Assembly (NCBI GenBank): GCA_032718475.1 | Contig: JAUCBJ010000638.1 | Location: 1-53,224, forward strand | Length of the DNA: 53,224 nucleotides | Direction of reading: 5' to 3' | Origin: Nemertoderma westbladi | Lineage: Eukaryota; Xenacoelomorpha; Nemertodermatida; Nemertodermatidae | In this document: positions 36,236 to 46,803 of the stretch, piece by piece | Layout of the letters: the number at the start of each line of letters is the position of its first letter | Position numbering within the stretch: the first letter of the stretch is position 1 | Made by a program: the position numbers and the translations under genes | Notes under the pieces: generated by a model | Told to the model about the DNA's origin: nothing | Seen by the model: only the letters and a program-made list of their open reading frames with translations | Database searches by the model: none

Positions 36236-37815
36236 GTGAGGGGGGGGGGTCATATTGACCGGGGGGGGGGGGGGGGGGGGGGGTCAATATTTCCCCCTCC
36301 CCCTCTAAAATGTACTAATTTTAACAAAAACGTCTAATGTTTTGTTTATACGTAGATTTCTCTAGACGAATACGACCGAAATTTTTTTAGAAAAAATGTA
36401 TGTGGTGGTTATATTGCAGCACCAAAATTACAAGTAGTGAACAATTTTCATATACTTTGAAAGATATAGATTTCGGCCAATTGTTTTTCAATACAGGTTT
36501 TCTGGAGCGCAAAATCCATTGCAAAATGTTTAAAAATGATCTGATTACAATAAATGGCCGTTTAGTCCTCTACGTAGGCAAAAAAATGAAAAAAAAAACA
36601 AGTAACCCGCACTTTTCGGTTTGAACACAAAATTTTTAATTCACATATACGATGCCATAAATTCACATTTTCAGGTTTTCTAGGGCGCTGATTCTAATGG
36701 AATACATTTCTAATTTGCCAGATCATTGCTGCTCGTATTTTCGGCGTAATGTGACAAATTTTGGTGCTAGCAGCAAATTTCGTACCATATCCAAAAAGTA
36801 CAAGTTTGAGATGTCCAGTGGTGTTTTTATTGATTCCATCAGATTCAGGACCCTTATACACCCGTATAACGCAAGAAACAAGATGTTACTATCTATTGAT
36901 CAATTTGCTTATTTTCAAAAATTTGGTGCTGGCACAACAATTTTCACCCACCGGCGAAAAATACAAGTTTGAAAACTCTTATGCAATTTTTACTTATTCC
37001 ATTGTATTCAGAACCCTCACAAACCCGTATAACGCAAGAAACAAGGTGACACAATCAATTGATATATTTGATGGTTTTCAAAATTTGGTGCTAGCACCAC
37101 ATTTTGCACCCACTTCCGAAAAATACAAGTTTGAGATGTCTAGTTAAATAATTATTTATTCAATTGAATTCAGAACCGCCATAAACCTCTAAAACGCGAG
37201 AAATAAGTTGTCTGAAGAATTGAACTAGTGAATGGATTTTCAAAATTTCGTGCTGGCACTGTCAAATTTTGCATATAGCATCGAAAAATGCAAGTTTGAT
37301 ACCCGTGGTGCAACTCATATATATTCCATCGAAATCAGAACAGAACACCAAATAACCCCTATTGCATAAAAAACAGGTTCAAACAATCAATTTCCAAAAT
37401 GAAATTTTTTAAAATTTGGTGATGGCACCCAAATTTGGCTCCCGCCGAAAAAAGCAAGTTTGAAATTTCTAAATTAATTTATATGAATTCCTCATAATTG
37501 CAAACACATAAAAAACCGGTGTAAATAAAAATTAGAGATGTTACAAATCATATTTGATGAAATGTAATTTTTAAAAAACGTCTAAAAAAATGGTCAAATG
37601 TTGGGTTAAAAAATGGTGCTACAGTATAACTCGAAAATACCTAATATTTTTGAAAACCGGTTTCACTATTAGCAAGACAATAGATTTTTAGGAAAAAGTC
37701 ATAAAATTTCATATTCCTAACTGCGTTTGTTTCAGAGATATAATAAAAAACCACGGGGGGTGGGGGGTGATATTGAACCTCCCCACCGGGTTTAATAGGG
37801 TCAATATACCCGAGT
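36236..37815. repeat. Degenerate ~163-bp satellite between G-rich ends
   Basis: The word AAATACAAGTTTGA recurs near 36798, 36958, 37120, 37283 and 37450, spaced 161-166 bp, with related AAAATTTGGTGCTGGCAC words between. A G-rich left end with TCATATTGACC and a 23-base G run (36261-36283), and a right end with GGTCAATATACCC (about 37798-37810), hint at one repeat element. The frames at 36697-36972 and 36761-37147 are by-products of the repeat. Confidence 0.7.
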
Positions 37816-38504
37816 TGAGAAAATCTATCAAACTTGAAATTAGAAACTTGAAAAGTGTTCGTCTGTTGGATAGCTTTTCAGTTGTGTAGAACTGTATTCA
37901 TGTGCGATTGTGACACTAATACCGTGGGCGCACAATACAATCAATTCACATCCCTCGCACTTTTTTTTATCAGAAAACGGGGGATATCAAAATCTGATTA
38001 AATACAGATAAAGTATTCTGCTTCGATTTCAACCCCTCCCAACAATTTGTCAAGAATCGTGCAAGTAATATCCTAAAATAGAAAGTTTAATAAAATAATA
38101 CTTAATATGTTGTAATAGTAGGAATAGAAGGCCAAATTATAAAACAAATTAATGAATCTTGAAATAATACGAAAGGGATATGTTAAGTTTATCTCATTTC
38201 ATATTATATAAGATTCGAACTTTATATGACTCGTAAATATTTCTCTATAATTGTGTAAATATAGAGAAAAATATAACACTCCCTTTTTGCATTATGATTT
38301 CAATAACAATTTCACTATCTCTTGGTTAAATACACAGTACCTTGAACTGGGAGACAGTTTGATGTAAAGGTCATTGATTCGTAATTCACATAAATAAATT
38401 GGGTTCTTAGATATATTACGCGAAATGAGTAATACTCATTTGGGTCATTAGACATTATAATTAAGCCATTAAGCCATTTTTAAGCAATTAAGCCATTTTA
38501 ATTA
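37816..38504. other. No gene seen
   Basis: AT-rich filler; short runs of TTAAGCCATT repeats occur near 38460-38505. Confidence 0.45.
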
Positions 38505-38545
38505 GGTGGGAGTGTGAGTGTCAGGGGCTAGTGGCTGAGCTGGTT

Positions 38546-38583
38546 AGCGCTACTGATGAGGCCTCTTAGGCCGAAACGAACCT
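38546..38583 (+). ncRNA. Degenerate hammerhead ribozyme core
   Basis: AGCGCTA, then CTGATGA, a perfect GGCC-TCTTA-GGCC stem II, then GAAAC. The downstream half of stem I and the cleavage site that the second copy has are missing, because the repeat diverges after CCTATA. It should therefore be inactive as written. Confidence 0.6.
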
Positions 38584-38779
38584 ATAACATTACACCTTTA
38601 ATTACAGTTGCAACAGCTCATCTCCAATTTATTTACTTAATATCACCAGGCAGCAATACTCGAGCTTAATATTTCTTTATTTGTACCTATTTTACTCTAG
38701 CATACTTGAGGCCGTTAGGTCCGCTGTTAAAGATAGAATATATGCAACTTAAGACTGCCCTTTCAATAGAAGTGGATTA

Positions 38780-38895
38780 GATGGGAGAGTGAATGTCAGG
38801 GGCAAGTGGCTGAGGTGGATAGCGCTACTGAAGAGGCCTGTTAGGCTGAAACGTACGTATAGCGCTGGTTCAACCCCCCGTTGTGACGCGTTTTC
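38780..38895 (+). repeat. Short interspersed repeat with tRNA-like boxes around a hammerhead
   Basis: About 80 bases (38781-38860) match 38506-38586 at roughly 80% identity. The repeat has an A-box-like TGGCTGAGGTGGATAGCGC (38807-38825) and a B-box GGTTCAACCCC (38867-38877), as in tRNA-derived SINEs, with the ribozyme lying between and overlapping them. Confidence 0.6.
38821..38866 (+). ncRNA. Complete type I hammerhead ribozyme with short stem III
   Basis: All core positions are present: CTGAAGA (38828-38834), stem II GGCC/GGCT with loop TGTTA, GAAA (38848-38851), a 2-bp stem III (AC...GT) with loop GTAC, and a GTA cleavage triplet at 38857-38859. Stem I is a perfect 7 bp, AGCGCTA (38821-38827) with TAGCGCT (38860-38866). 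Cleavage is predicted after A38859. Hammerheads with very short stem III are known in Penelope-like elements and retrozymes of invertebrates. Activity is inferred from structure only. Confidence 0.72.
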
Positions 38896-39822
38896 TCATT
38901 TTTTCCACTTCTGAACAAAACCATAATATTACACAGTTATAATTAATTACCCAATTCATATGCATTAGAAAAGCCAGCAAGCTGGCTATAAGAAGCCCGT
39001 CCATAGACAAACGTAACGTAGTGTAATTGTGTCCCTCCACATTGAACAGCTTGGCTTACAGTCTGAGAGAGAGTAATCCAAGGAGTAATCCCAGCCCCTA
39101 AATCTCATTATTAACCTATAAAACATTTAAACGGCCCAGTGCTTACAATTCAATCAGCTGGCCGCCCACCTAACATAGCAGTGAGTAAACCTTATAGATA
39201 TCCCCATAGGATTCACTGGGAAGAGCTATTCAGCTGGCGGGGTAATACATTACAAACTGACAGTTGATGTTTGCTTATTTTCTGGGAAAGAATGAGAGGT
39301 AATGTTTTTTCCACATCCTGGGGTTAACCTGCGTCGATTAATATAACTTTCATTGATCGACGAGCGATAGCTTAGGATAAGTTCATCTGACTGATATACA
39401 TACATAGTGAATATTTTTACTGTAAGAATCCGAACTGTCTTCTAATAATGGGATTTAGGCCTACATCAATGGGTTCCTTTTGTAATAAGCTGCGCAGCTT
39501 TTGGGGTAATGGGCTATATCCTATGTTATGTTGGACATATACATTTTCGGTGTATTGTTATTGTTTTACGTAATATCTATCTATCTATATTTACCTATTC
39601 CATACCCATTTATTATAATCAAATAGACCAAACAATATCGTTGCAAGTGGTAACTATATGGGCATGCAATAACGAGGCTTTAGGTTCAAAATACCGTGTG
39701 GTACTGATCAATGTTCCGGCGCAGACATCTTTCATATTTCTTCACTGGTCAATAAAATTACAAACTATGGAAGAGCGAGCCTGGGCGGAAGAGCTTAGTG
39801 CGGAAACCAACATGACTGTATA
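38896..39822. other. No gene accepted
   Basis: The longest frame, 39509-39832, runs into the MITE to its right and shows no domain. Nothing else is seen. Confidence 0.45.
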
Positions 39823-40060
39823 CGGTGGCTGATTACGGCCAATTATTTCAAATTTTTTAATGCTTTTCTCCCGGGTGATAAATGTTTTTCACCCGGGTGA
39901 TAAATGTTTTTCACCCGGGTGATAAATGTTTTTCACCAAGGTGATAAATGTTTTTCACCAAGGTGATAAATGTTTTTCACCCGGGTGATAAATGTTTTTC
40001 ACCGGGGGAAAATAAAATAATTTAAAAAATGGAAATAATTGCCCGCAATCAGCCTCACCG
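39823..40060. mobile_element. MITE with TA target duplication and minisatellite core
   Basis: Imperfect terminal inverted repeats begin CGGTGGCTGATTACGGCC and CGGTGAGGCTGATTGCGGGC (reverse strand) and extend about 45 bp. TA flanks both ends. The core is about seven copies of a ~22-bp unit TTTTTCACCCGGGTGATAAATG. TA duplication suggests mobilisation by a Tc1/mariner-type transposase. Confidence 0.7.
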
Positions 40061-40062
40061 TA

Positions 40063-41969
40063 CATGTACTACTTCTACTTATTTGCTGCGAAATAAACTT
40101 TCGGTCACAAACACATTATTTGCGGACACATAAATATTTTACACATGTACGTACATGCGCGTGATTTAGAACATTAAGTTTGAATTATCATTCACCCAAG
40201 TTAACTTATTTCTAATGTTTTTATAGAGTGATAAACACAAACATAATTTACCGCTCTTTTTAGTTTTATTGACAGTGTTATTGGTGGTGGGCTTAACAGT
40301 TGTACATTTCGATATAAATGTAAAATGTTAATCGGCGGTGATGGTTCTTTACCATATAGAACAACACATGTTGTGTTTTACGAGATCCGTTATCAAGTTG
40401 GGTGTGAATATTGGTGGTAGTGTATCGACTACCCCCCCCCCCCCCCACACCCCCTCCCCTAACACGTTTACTGTAGTAAAAGTGTAATATTAATATAGTA
40501 AGTCTAACTGTTGGAATACAACAGCGCGGAATCGATATCTGTAATTATGTTGTTATGCAGTATTGTTTATATATAGTCTTACATAATAACATTCAGTATG
40601 GATCATCAGCTCTCATTTTACCGAATATATTCGATAACTTAATTCAACATTTTATAATTCAGTTACCTATTCCGTAACTCTCATCATATACATACAAATT
40701 GTAAACCTTCTATTATTTAAAATTGTAAAAACGGTCTTTCACCATCTGGAGCACACACATAGGTCCACATTTAAAAATAACATTATTAATATCGGATTAT
40801 TACCAAAACAATAAAAGAAAGACAATGGAACTGGTTAGTTTTATTTTTGCGTGTTATCAGCTGTTATTTAAGCGTCTATTTTCTCTTCGAGAGGTTTGAA
40901 TTTAGGTTGCGTCCCAAGTCCCTCTAATCGTTTGTAAACGCTACGTCTACACTACACTACAGCTACGCCTATTTCCTACACATACAGGTACCGTAAGCCT
41001 GTAGGCCTATACATCTGATTGTTGATTCTCAAGCTGTTGATTCTTAATTCAATTTGGGTTTTCTACAATATTCCTAACTCTCGTTTATTGTTTTGGTTCC
41101 TTTCAACCCGCCTCTGTAACCTCTGCTTCATTACTAGAAGGTGTAGGTGTGGAAGTGTATAAGCGTAGGTAGGCGTAGCGTTTACTGGTCATTTATTAAG
41201 TAATTCTAAAAAAAATAATGTTGATTATTTTTCAAATTGTCACTTCAAAATTAATTTAACAGCAATGATAATGGACAGACATGAGACAGACTCCAGAAAA
41301 TACAATAGTTCATACTATGCTGTGCCACCATGTACTCTTCAAATTTAGGAAAAAAATTCGAAAAATTATATTTCCCAGAATTTTTTAGATTGCGAGGGAG
41401 CTGGATTTATTTAGCTAAGGGTTTCTGAAACGGCTGCTATAAGCTTCATATATATATGAATTTGTAACTCAATGAAAAACAGAATCAAATAAATTAAATT
41501 TTGGTCTGTTATTCATGGCACTTAGCAGACAGCAGTAATAGCTCATGTCAAAGTTAATGATGGAATGTTAGCCTCAACATCATTAAAACTGACATTTTTA
41601 TACGAATTACATTTCGTTACTAGAGTGAAGTTAACTTGGGTTTATAAAATTTATAAAAAACATAAGCTAGACTAGCAACTGAATATATTATTTAGGATAT
41701 ATATATATTAATCCATTTAATCCCTTTAATTCATTTATTTATTTTGAACAGGCATTTTTGCTGTATAAATATAATTTTATATAAGTTTAGAGTTCCTGGA
41801 ACATGCTAGTTTTGTCTATAAAATATAACCGCTCAAAGAAAATGATTTTACTTACGTGTTATAATTTATTAATAATATATATAAATAATTCATAAACCAT
41901 AAACCCTTTCGAAACTCACCGACAATATTTGTTATATGATGCAATGAATGGTACATTGAAACTAATTCT
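40063..41969. other. Intergenic, upstream of the membrane-protein gene
   Basis: A 15-base C run lies at 40432-40446. No gene seen. The promoter of the gene starting at 41970 should be in the last few hundred bases, which are very AT-rich (TATATATAAATAA near 41875), but no element can be fixed. Confidence 0.4.
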
Positions 41970-42100
41970 ATGGTGTATATTCCGCATTCAATAATATTTA
42001 TTGTAATAATTTCACAAGTTGTTACTTCCACTGATGCTCAACACAGTTCAGGCAATCCAGGTAGTCTACATGACTTGAATGGGTTGTTGAACCATACAAA
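41970..42100 (+). CDS. TPELG-repeat membrane protein, exon 1 (signal peptide and short ectodomain)
   Basis: From ATG the exon encodes 43 codons and two bases: a hydrophobic core (IIFIVIIS) typical of a signal peptide, then a short polar segment with an N-glycosylation sequon (N41-H-T). It ends AA|GTAAGT, a consensus donor. Exon 2 starts with a single A, completing AAA; together they give exactly 420 codons including the stop. Matching phase and sensible topology support the join. The exon is too short to be obvious from frame length alone. Confidence 0.65.
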
Positions 42101-42181
42101 GTAAGTGCTGAATTACTGGAATATGTAAACAATAAAAATGACATGTGGTCTTATTCCTGTTAGTAGTATAGGCTTGGGCGG

Positions 42182-42447
42182 TGGTATAGGATCAATTATA
42201 GGGCCTAGCCCCTTAATATAAAAGGGCGGTAAATTTAAACTGAATATATTTAGATATATAATTAACTACTTATTAGCCTAGGGTAATATTGCAGTACCGG
42301 TAGATTGGTACCGTCTGACCGTAATGAACCGGATTACATATATAAGATTATTGCTTATATTCCAATAACTTTATGCCTATCTATAAATAACAATAATATA
42401 GACGTTATATTGCTGGTTATTGCCCTGTCTTACTTATTATCATACTA
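42182..42447 (+). repeat. 5' LTR of the Gypsy element
   Basis: 266 bp, TGG...CTA. The 3' end is TA, not the usual CA; it is fixed by the adjacent primer-binding site and by the matching target duplications. Confidence 0.9.
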
Positions 42448-42466
42448 TGGCGCTGCGAGTTGTTGA
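42448..42466 (+). other. Primer-binding site of the Gypsy element
   Basis: TGGCGCTGCGAGTTGTTGA directly follows the LTR; TGG is complementary to a tRNA CCA end. The primer tRNA was not identified. Confidence 0.65.
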
Positions 42467-42585
42467 CCTCAGTTAGAAGATGAAATTCTAAGGCGATAAC
42501 AACATAACTAACATATTGAGGGGAAATAATAATTTCTGAATCTATACAAAAATAAACCAGGTCAGTCCAAAAAGTAAGTTACATA

Positions 42586-44547
42586 ATGTCAGCATCACGT
42601 GTCGAGGTCTCAAAGCTGAAATCTTCAAGAGCAGGTTATAAATCAGCCTGTACAAGATCCTCAAACATGTTTGATAATGCTGTACTGGAGTATGACTGGG
42701 ATGAAGACCCGGATTACTTGGAAGTCCTTGTTGAAGATTGGAAAGTTAAGGTAGAAAAGTACCAGACAGCAGAGAATGAGGTTATAGCACATCCTTTGGC
42801 CGAGTCGACGGATGCAGACCCCGAACTTTACAAACACGAGTTGGGTTTGTCAAAGGCGACAGCCAAAGTGCAGGGAATTCGACGGGATCTGGAAGCCCGG
42901 CGAACTCAACAAGGAATAAATAACTCTACAGCTAACATGAGTATATCTAACCCTCTATTACCAGACAACGTACAACCCATTTCTCAGGAGTTGCCACGTT
43001 TTTCGGCTAAATGCCCACAAAGTCTGGAGGAAGATATCGACTTCCGGGGGTTTAAGGCATGGCAAGCATTATGGGAAAATTATGCAGCTTTAATGGAACT
43101 AGGAAAGAGACCAAGAACGGTACAGGTATCGGCCTTATGGGAATGCTGCTCACCTGGGTTCCTCCGCACTGTACATAACACTTTAGGTATCCCAGCAAAC
43201 ACCAGTCGCGATGTCAGTGACATATTGGAGACAATAATTCGACATCTTCGAGAATTATGTAATCGCCATGTGGATATGAAAGACTTGTTAGCTGTTAGAC
43301 AAAAAGACAACCAGTCTATTGTCCATCTTTGCAATGAAATTGTAGAGTTAGGGGACTATGCAGATACTGCAGCAATAACACAAGATCGTCTGCATACATC
43401 ATTACTGGTGCAAGCCATTCAAAGCGACGAGGATCGAGCTAAGCTAATGGCAAAAGACCCACCAGATTTTGCTGCAGCACGAACATTCCTTACAAATCTG
43501 GAAACATCTCGAAAAGGGGCACACCAGATTGGTCAGGATTCAGGTGGGTCAAATTATAATAGCTGCGGGGTATATGCAAAGAAACCTACAGCGTACAAAA
43601 CACGCCAAACAGCAGGTCCTGTGGGGAACTTTTCTTCTGGAAAAGCAGTTTGCTCACATTGCGGAGAATATCGATCGGGCCAACATACCTGCCCAGCCCG
43701 GAAAGCAATATGCACAATTTGTAATAAAAAAGGACACTTTGGAACAGTATGCCGCAAAAATCCAAGGAGGCTAAGCGTAAGTCATTTAGATTCTCTTACT
43801 ATAGCATCTACGAAACGGACCTCTGACTATTTACCTGTAACAATTACCATAGAAAATGGTGAGAGGTATGCTCACCCAGCTTGGCCCGATACTGGGGCAG
43901 GGGTTACAGTTATGGGGATATCTGATTTTAAACACTCAGGATTGGCTGAAAGGATTTATCTTCAGCCACCTCTTAGACTGGAGATTTTAGCCATTGATAA
44001 TAAGCCCCTCATTCAAGCTGGGACATTTCAGGCAGCATTATCGGCAAATGGTTACAGTGTACAAGACACAATAGTTGTTTGTTATAATATTGAAGGTTTC
44101 TATTTATCTTTGGAAGTATGCAAGGGATTCGCAATTGCTAACCACGACTTTCCACAACCACTACAAAAAACTAAACCTACTCCTAACGAAACCATTTTTG
44201 GTAATGGGAGTAAGATTGGGTCTGAGTCAGTCCAGGCTACGGCAGAAGATACTGCTGATATAAATTCTTTGACTTTTAATTATAATAACAATGAGTCGGG
44301 TTTCAATATAATAGATGAATCCAAATCATTAAAATTGGAACCACGCAAACTAGATAAAGAAATATGGTCTGAAAGAGAAACCTGGATAACTACATTACCC
44401 AATGAACCAACATCGAAAACATTTATGGAGGTTTCAGAAATGCTTCATATAAAGTATGCAGTAGTTTTTGATGACACAGATACGTTGAAGCCTATGTGTG
44501 GACCGGTAGTAGGAGAGCCAATGAAATTTACCGCCCTTTTATATTAA
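42586..44547 (+). CDS. gag-pro: Gypsy Gag-protease polyprotein, truncated at the RT deletion
   Basis: 653 residues. Gag spans roughly 1-350, followed by a degenerate knuckle (CSHC near 356) and a canonical CX2CX4HX4C knuckle CTICNKKGHFGTVC near 376. A retropepsin follows, with active-site DTGAG at D435. Close to the end, TLKPMCGP is the lead-in to a Gypsy reverse transcriptase. At about 44524 the reading enters an inverted LTR fragment whose TAA (44545-44547) ends the frame. The integrase frame downstream is in the same phase, so the original was probably one gag-pol frame. Confidence 0.9.
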   Translation: MSASRVEVSKLKSSRAGYKSACTRSSNMFDNAVLEYDWDEDPDYLEVLVEDWKVKVEKYQTAENEVIAHPLAESTDADPELYKHELGLSKATAKVQGIRRDLEARRTQQGINNSTANMSISNPLLPDNVQPISQELPRFSAKCPQSLEEDIDFRGFKAWQALWENYAALMELGKRPRTVQVSALWECCSPGFLRTVHNTLGIPANTSRDVSDILETIIRHLRELCNRHVDMKDLLAVRQKDNQSIVHLCNEIVELGDYADTAAITQDRLHTSLLVQAIQSDEDRAKLMAKDPPDFAAARTFLTNLETSRKGAHQIGQDSGGSNYNSCGVYAKKPTAYKTRQTAGPVGNFSSGKAVCSHCGEYRSGQHTCPARKAICTICNKKGHFGTVCRKNPRRLSVSHLDSLTIASTKRTSDYLPVTITIENGERYAHPAWPDTGAGVTVMGISDFKHSGLAERIYLQPPLRLEILAIDNKPLIQAGTFQAALSANGYSVQDTIVVCYNIEGFYLSLEVCKGFAIANHDFPQPLQKTKPTPNETIFGNGSKIGSESVQATAEDTADINSLTFNYNNNESGFNIIDESKSLKLEPRKLDKEIWSERETWITTLPNEPTSKTFMEVSEMLHIKYAVVFDDTDTLKPMCGPVVGEPMKFTALLY

Positions 44548-44574
44548 GGGGCTAGGCCCTATAATTGATCCTAT
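44524..44574 (-). repeat. Inverted fragment of the element's own LTR at the RT deletion junction
   Basis: About 50 bases are the reverse complement of LTR positions 42185-42233, and of 46201-46249 in the 3' LTR. Flanking sequence is RT lead-in on one side and the RNase H block TVITDHKPLESLF on the other, so this piece stands exactly where the RT was removed. AAATTT at the left junction is a possible microhomology. Confidence 0.92.
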
Positions 44575-46164
44575 ACAGTTATTACAGACCACAAACCCCT
44601 TGAATCGTTATTCAATAAATACAGTATGGCTGAAATCGAGAATCCCAAGGTACAGGCTTATCGTGCTAAACTTGCAACATACAATTTTACTGTGTCATTG
44701 AGGAAAGGATCGAAACATGCGATTCCTGACGCATTATCGAGAGCCCCAGTCAGTGATCCAGAAGAAGATGACATGACCCCAGTTCATAATCATGAATCTC
44801 AGATCCATGTGAACGTAATCCAACAAGCAATATCCGATGTTGTTCCAGATCTCATATTGGATTCTCTTAGAGCCCAAGCGAACATCTGTAAGGATTACAG
44901 GGCCTTAGTAGAGGCAGTCATAAATGGGTCAGTTGCGGATAACTCTAATTCTTATATCCGTCAATTTAGTAAAATTTCTGAGGAGCTCTCAGTGGATAAA
45001 ACAAGTTCGGGTTCACTTGTGTTCCGGGGCCCACGTATTATCATACCTCCCAATGCCATAAAGGATGTCCTAAAACGACTGCATGTCAGTCATCAAGGAA
45101 TTCAGAAGACTCAACGTCGAGCCCGTCAGGCAGTATATTGGCCCGGTATTTCGAACAACATTAAGACAACTTTAGATTCGTGTGAACAATGCCAACGGTC
45201 TCATTCCTCAAATCCACCAGAACCTCTTATCCAAGAACAAGCTATGCCCACTAGACCATTCGAAATGGCTACCTCGGACCTATTTCAATATGGAGGGCGA
45301 CATTACTTAGTATATGCGGATAGATGTTCAGGGTATCCTCTAGTAGATAAATTCGATCATGATCCCACTGCTTCAGAGGTTGTCTCCATCCTTCGATATA
45401 ATTTTGCTCTTATGGGTATTCCAAATATTTTACGCAGCGATAGAGGACCACAATATAAGGCTTATTTAACTCAACAGTTCCTCAAGGAATGGGGTGTTGT
45501 GTGGAGGCCTTCATTTCCTTACCATCCACAAAGCAATGGACATGAGGAAATGATTGTCAAGATGGTTAAGGGCCTTCTAGCCAAAAGTGGTGGTGATATC
45601 AACAGCAATGATTTCCTCAGTGGATTGTTAGAGTTGCGAAATGGTCCACGGGCAGATGGTTTATCACCAGCCCAACGAATATTTGGAAGACCATTGCGTT
45701 CCCGAGTTCCCTCTAATAAGGAATCATACATCCCAGACCATTCATCACAATTTGACATTGCGAATGAAAAACGCATCATAAATGACCAAAAGAGAAAAGT
45801 TTATTACGACTACTCCACAACCCCACTCGTAGAAATCCCAAAGGGCGACCTTGTTCGGGTACAGAACCCAAAGACCACACATTGGGATCGTTTGGCTGAA
45901 GTTATACGCAGCGAACAAAACAAACGTTGCTATCTACTTCGATTTGAAAATGGACATTCGTTATGGCGTAATAGAAGACACCTAAGACAAGTGCTGAAAG
46001 ACCTAAGAACACCAAATGATATAAAGGCATCTCCATCCATACCACTATCTGGAGAGAAGGGAGAGTCAACGATAATGGACCAGAAAGTACAAAAGGATTC
46101 ACCACAACGTGAACGAATGATACCAAATCGTTTAAACTATCATCACTTTGGTGGCAGTAACTAA
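44575..46164 (+). pseudogene. pol: Gypsy RNase H C-terminal part and integrase
   Basis: The frame opens with TVITDHKPLESLF and RKGSKHAIPDALSRAP, the end of a Gypsy RNase H. It continues with an integrase zinc domain (HVSH ... CEQC near 45085-45195) and a DDE core with aspartates in MATSDLFQ and LRSDRGPQ and the glutamate in SNGHEE. The first ATG is at 44626 and the frame is intact to 46164. Without RT and separated from gag by a stop, it has no evident way of being translated as Pol, hence pseudogene, although the integrase sequence itself looks undamaged. Confidence 0.88.
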
Positions 46165-46197
46165 CTCATTTAAAAAAAAAAAAAAAAAAAAAGGACT

Positions 46198-46463
46198 TGG
46201 TATAGGATCAATTATAGGGCCTAGCCCCTTAATATAAAAGGGCGGTAAATTTAAACTGAATATATTTAGATATATAATTAACTACTTTTTAGCCTAGGAT
46301 AATATTGCAGTACCGGTAGGTTGGTACCGTCTGACTGTAATGAACCGGATTACATATATAAGATAATTGCTTATATTCCAATAACTTTATGCCTATCTAT
46401 AAATAACAATAATATAGACATTATATTGCTGGTTATTGCCCTGTCTTACTTATTATCATACTA
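46198..46463 (+). repeat. 3' LTR of the Gypsy element
   Basis: 266 bp with six visible differences from the 5' copy. It is preceded by a run of about 22 adenines and GGACT, serving as or overlapping the polypurine tract. Confidence 0.9.
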
Positions 46464-46803
46464 GGCGGCTTTGTGACAGTTAGACCCAACTGACTGGCGC
46501 CAGACTGTCTGGGTGACACCTCCTAATTAGACCCTAATTGATAGGTGTCATCAATTAATTAGTACAATTAAACCCTAAGGTGTCTTACGACTCCTAATTA
46601 GGGTTTAATTGATTATCCTAATTAATCAATCCGATATGCAATGGTGTCAGTGTTGTCTAACCGTACACCTAGAGGCCCAAGAGGGTGTCATAAGTGACAC
46701 CGCAGCTCTTTTATATATTAAATCTTATTTATTTATATTTAATTTTAATTTATTTAATTGTATTTATATTTACTTTATTTATTTGTATTTAATTTTAAAT
46801 TAA

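Larger units (their letters stand above)
42182..46463 (+). mobile_element. Ty3/Gypsy LTR retrotransposon, internally deleted
   Basis: 266-bp LTRs start TGGTATAGG and end CATACTA. GGCGG target duplications flank them (42177-42181 and 46464-46468). A primer-binding site starting TGGCGCTGCGAG abuts the 5' LTR at 42448, and an A-rich tract precedes the 3' LTR. Gag-protease and integrase frames remain, while reverse transcriptase and most of RNase H are missing. Six LTR differences in 266 bp suggest it is older than the Bel/Pao insertion. Confidence 0.93.

Noticed and set aside
38546-38583. First hammerhead as an active ribozyme
   Set aside because: The core and stem II are perfect, but the 3' strand of stem I and a pairing stem III are missing, so cleavage is not expected.
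39509-39832. 107-codon frame
   Set aside because: No recognisable domain, and its end lies in a MITE; weak case for a gene.
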